DNA of 64,000 nucleotides from Dyella mobilis (GTDB lineage Bacteria > Pseudomonadota > Gammaproteobacteria > Xanthomonadales > Rhodanobacteraceae): the NCBI RefSeq assembly GCF_016904945.1, contig NZ_JADIKF010000039.1:310001-374000 (forward strand), read 5' to 3'. Numbering within the stretch: the first letter of the stretch is position 1; each line of letters opens with the position of its first letter. The translations under genes and the position numbers were made by a program. The notes beneath the pieces were generated by a model. That model saw only the letters and a list, made by a program, of their open reading frames with translations, did not search any database and was not told where the DNA came from. This document shows, one piece after another, positions 61,681 to 64,000 of this stretch.

Positions 61681-63378
61681 TCAACTCAGTATTTCGAACA
61701 ACTGGTCGCGTGTAATGGCACTGCTCTCGGCCGCGTCGCGGGCGCGGTATTCGAGCGTGCCTGCTGCCAATCCGCGCTCACTGACGACGACGCGATGCGG
61801 AATGCCGATCAATTCCACATCCGCAAACATTGCACCCGGGCGCAGGCCGCGATCGTCCCAAACCGTTTCGATACCTTTGGCGGTCAGTTCGTCGTAAAGC
61901 GATTGCGCGGCGGTTTCGACTTCGGGCGAATTTTTCGGATTGATCACGCACACGGCGACGCGCCAGGGCGACATCGCTTCGGGCCAGATGATGCCGTTTT
62001 CGTCGTGGCGTTGCTCGATGGCTGCAGCCACGATGCGGCTCACGCCGATGCCGTAGCAACCCATCCACATCACTTGCTTCTTGCCTTGGTCGTCGAGCAC
62101 GGTGGCATCCAGTGCTTCGGAGTATTTCGTGCCGAGCTGGAATACGTGACCGACTTCGATGCCGCGTGCCAGATGCAGGGTGCCGTGGCCATCCGGCGAA
62201 GGATCGCCAGCTACCACCTGACGAATGTCTTCGATCCGCGTGATGCGCGCATCACGCTCCCAGTTGGCGCCGGTGTAGTGGGTGTCGTTGGCGTTGCCAC
62301 CGCAGACAAAATCGGCCAGCACGGCCGCGCTGCGATCGACGATCACGGGAATGGAATCGGGTAGCCCCGCCGGGCCGATAAAGCCGGGGCGCGTGCCGAC
62401 GGCGGCCAGAATTTCTTCCTCGCTGGCCAGCACGGATTCGCCCGGCAGCTCGGCCAGCTTGGAGGCCTTCACTTCGTTGATCTCGTGGTCGCCGCGCAGG
62501 CATAGCGCGACCAGGCCTTCCTTGCCGCGCACCAGCACTGTTTTCAGCACGCGATCGGCGGCGATGCCGAAGTGGCGCGTCACGTCTTCCACGGTGCGTA
62601 CGCGCGGCGTGTCCACGCGCTGCAGGTTCGCCGCGGCGGAAGGACGTGCGGCAGCCGGCGCCAGCGCTTCGGCTTTTTCGATATTGGCCGCGTATTCGGA
62701 ACCGTCGGAGAAGGCGATGGCGTCTTCGCCCGAATCGGCAAGTACTTGGAATTCGTGGCTGGCATTGCCGCCGATGGCGCCGGTGTCGGCCTGGACCGCG
62801 CGGAACTTCAGGCCCAGGCGGGTGAAGATGCGTGTGTACGCCTGGTACATCACCTCATACGTTTGCGCCAGCGATTCGGGGTTGATGTGAAAGGAGTAGG
62901 CGTCCTTCATCAGGAATTCGCGCGCACGCATCACGCCGAAGCGCGGGCGGATTTCATCGCGGAACTTGGTCTGGATCTGGTAGAAGTTGACCGGCAACTG
63001 CTTGTAGCTTTTCAGTTCGTTGCGCGCGAAATCGGTAACGACTTCCTCGTGCGTGGGGCCGTAGCAGAATTCCTGCTCCTTGCGGTCTTTGATCTTCAGC
63101 AACTGGCCGCCGAATTTTTCCCAGCGGCCGGTTTCTTCCCACAGCTCGCGCGGCTGCACGGAAGGCATCAGCATCTCGACCGCACCGGCGCGGTTCATTT
63201 CCTCGCGCACGACGGCTTCCACTTTGCGCAGCACGCGCAGGCCCAGTGGCGACCAGGTGTACAGACCCGAGGCGAGCTTGCGGATCATGCCCGCCCGCAG
63301 CATCAGCTTGTGGCTGACGATTTCGGCGTCGGCGGGGACTTCCTTGACGGTGGCCAGGTGGAATTGGCTGAGGCGCAT
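61681..63378 (-). CDS. proS: Prolyl-tRNA synthetase
   Basis: A 565-residue class II aminoacyl-tRNA synthetase of the bacterial type. The N-terminal catalytic part has [20 protein letters not shown] (motif 1 region) and [20 protein letters not shown] (motif 2). A YbaK-like editing insertion lies at about residues 220-400 ([20 protein letters not shown]). Motif 3 is [20 protein letters not shown]. The anticodon-binding domain lies at the C-terminus ([20 protein letters not shown]). Its length equals the usual value (about 570). It appears monocistronic, with a strong terminator after it. Confidence 0.97.
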   Translation of the reverse strand: MRLSQFHLATVKEVPADAEIVSHKLMLRAGMIRKLASGLYTWSPLGLRVLRKVEAVVREEMNRAGAVEMLMPSVQPRELWEETGRWEKFGGQLLKIKDRKEQEFCYGPTHEEVVTDFARNELKSYKQLPVNFYQIQTKFRDEIRPRFGVMRAREFLMKDAYSFHINPESLAQTYEVMYQAYTRIFTRLGLKFRAVQADTGAIGGNASHEFQVLADSGEDAIAFSDGSEYAANIEKAEALAPAAARPSAAANLQRVDTPRVRTVEDVTRHFGIAADRVLKTVLVRGKEGLVALCLRGDHEINEVKASKLAELPGESVLASEEEILAAVGTRPGFIGPAGLPDSIPVIVDRSAAVLADFVCGGNANDTHYTGANWERDARITRIEDIRQVVAGDPSPDGHGTLHLARGIEVGHVFQLGTKYSEALDATVLDDQGKKQVMWMGCYGIGVSRIVAAAIEQRHDENGIIWPEAMSPWRVAVCVINPKNSPEVETAAQSLYDELTAKGIETVWDDRGLRPGAMFADVELIGIPHRVVVSERGLAAGTLEYRARDAAESSAITRDQLFEILS

Positions 63379-63462
63379 GTGCGGCGATCCGGCGTTAAAA
63401 CCGTCATTATAGCCGGCATTTGCCCGCTTCCCCGAGGGAAAGCGCGGAGCGCCAACGGGCGC

Positions 63463-63903
63463 TTATTGGTTGTTGCTGCAGTATTGGTTGTATTGCGACT
63501 GGCTGGCGTCCAACTGCTGCTTGCGCTGGTCCGCGTTGAGCACTTGCGGGGTGCCGCTCGGTCCCTGCATGACGACCGGGCCGCTGCCTTGCAAGGCGCC
63601 AATATTGGAGTGCAGGGATGCGCAGAGCTTTGTGCGGTTTTCCGGGGTGTCCGGCAGCGAGCCCTGAGTCGTGCTGCCACCAGCCGTGGACGCCGGGGCG
63701 GGGGCAGGGGCGCTGTTGTCCGAGCCGGATCCGGAGGCAGGAACGTCCGCACCGCTTACTGTGACCTGGCTGTACTTGGTACCGACCGGCGGGGGAGTCT
63801 CGGAATAGTGGGTGGTGCCTTGGGCGTCGGTCCATTTGTAGACCTGGGCGGCGGCCAGTGGCGCAACCAGCAGCAGCACGATGGCAATGGAAAGGCGACG
63901 CAT
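63463..63903 (-). CDS. DUF4124 domain-containing exported protein
   Basis: A 146-residue protein with a signal peptide (MRRLSIAIVLLLVAPLAAA before QVYKW). The N-terminal DUF4124 domain is VYKWTDAQGTTHYSETPPP, a small envelope domain of unknown function common in Xanthomonadales and other gammaproteobacteria. It is followed by a Ser/Ala/Pro/Gly-rich linker (ASGSGSDNSAPAPAPAS) and a Gln/Asn-rich C-terminal helix. GGAG lies 8 bases before the ATG at 63903. The last 97 bases of the window (63904-64000) show no gene. Confidence 0.9.
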   Translation of the reverse strand: MRRLSIAIVLLLVAPLAAAQVYKWTDAQGTTHYSETPPPVGTKYSQVTVSGADVPASGSGSDNSAPAPAPASTAGGSTTQGSLPDTPENRTKLCASLHSNIGALQGSGPVVMQGPSGTPQVLNADQRKQQLDASQSQYNQYCSNNQ

Positions 63904-64000
63904 AGAAAGACTCCGAAAGGGATAACGAGGCGCTGCACTAGTTAACAACCGGCGCGGGCCGGACTCAAGCGGTGGCAGGGCCGAAATGCCAAGAACGTGC

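Overview
The window is GC-rich (by eye in the low to mid 60s percent), densely coded chromosomal DNA of a gammaproteobacterium. Gene content and order (glyA-nrdR followed by the ribD/ribE/ribB/ribH-nusB-thiL-pgpA series, a separate cstA-ybdD pair, GTAG-type REP palindromes, a DUF4124 lipoprotein-like gene next to proS) fit the Xanthomonadales, most likely Rhodanobacteraceae such as Dyella, Luteibacter or Rhodanobacter. The family placement is inference; no rRNA, tRNA, phage, insertion sequence or CRISPR array was seen.

Left part (1-14.9 kb): two tandem DUF2127 membrane genes (the first cut by the window edge), a cstA-ybdD carbon-starvation/pyruvate transporter pair, peptide deformylase, a divergent SnoaL-like/LysR pair, undecaprenyl-diphosphatase, an exported trypsin-fold protease with a large unassigned C-terminal region, pyrF, ettA, a DUF817 membrane protein, and a TetR-hydrolase pair with a clear palindromic operator.

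Middle part (15-31.2 kb): glyA, nrdR and the riboflavin cluster. A complete FMN riboswitch precedes ribE and the ribE Shine-Dalgarno lies in its own hairpin. RibB carries a C-terminal GTP cyclohydrolase II-like domain that has lost its zinc cysteines. cysK, a medium-chain dehydrogenase with a divergent LysR gene, a GH3 beta-glucosidase and an LD-carboxypeptidase interrupt the cluster. Then come pgpA, a secreted unknown, an aldo/keto reductase, and a Fur-box-controlled hemP with a partner gene.

The striking part is 32.1-55.7 kb: one periplasmic adaptor gene, one MacB-type ATPase gene, then fourteen separate MacB/FtsX-type permease genes arranged as seven consecutive A-B pairs, then an NtrC-type response regulator and its histidine kinase, all on the plus strand. 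A textbook sigma-54 promoter (TGGCAC-N5-TTGCT) stands just before the adaptor gene, with CTGTCC repeats and a 14-bp palindrome upstream that look like activator sites. The simplest reading is a self-contained, signal-induced export machine with one engine and seven alternative permease heterodimers, switched on by its own distal two-component system. Substrate and outer-membrane channel are not visible here.

Right part (55.8-64 kb): SPFH/NfeD pair, a ThrE-type exporter, a SAM methyltransferase, a PEBP protein, an AraC regulator, an H-NS-like protein, prolyl-tRNA synthetase and a DUF4124 protein. Long antisense reading frames are common because of the high GC content and were set aside.
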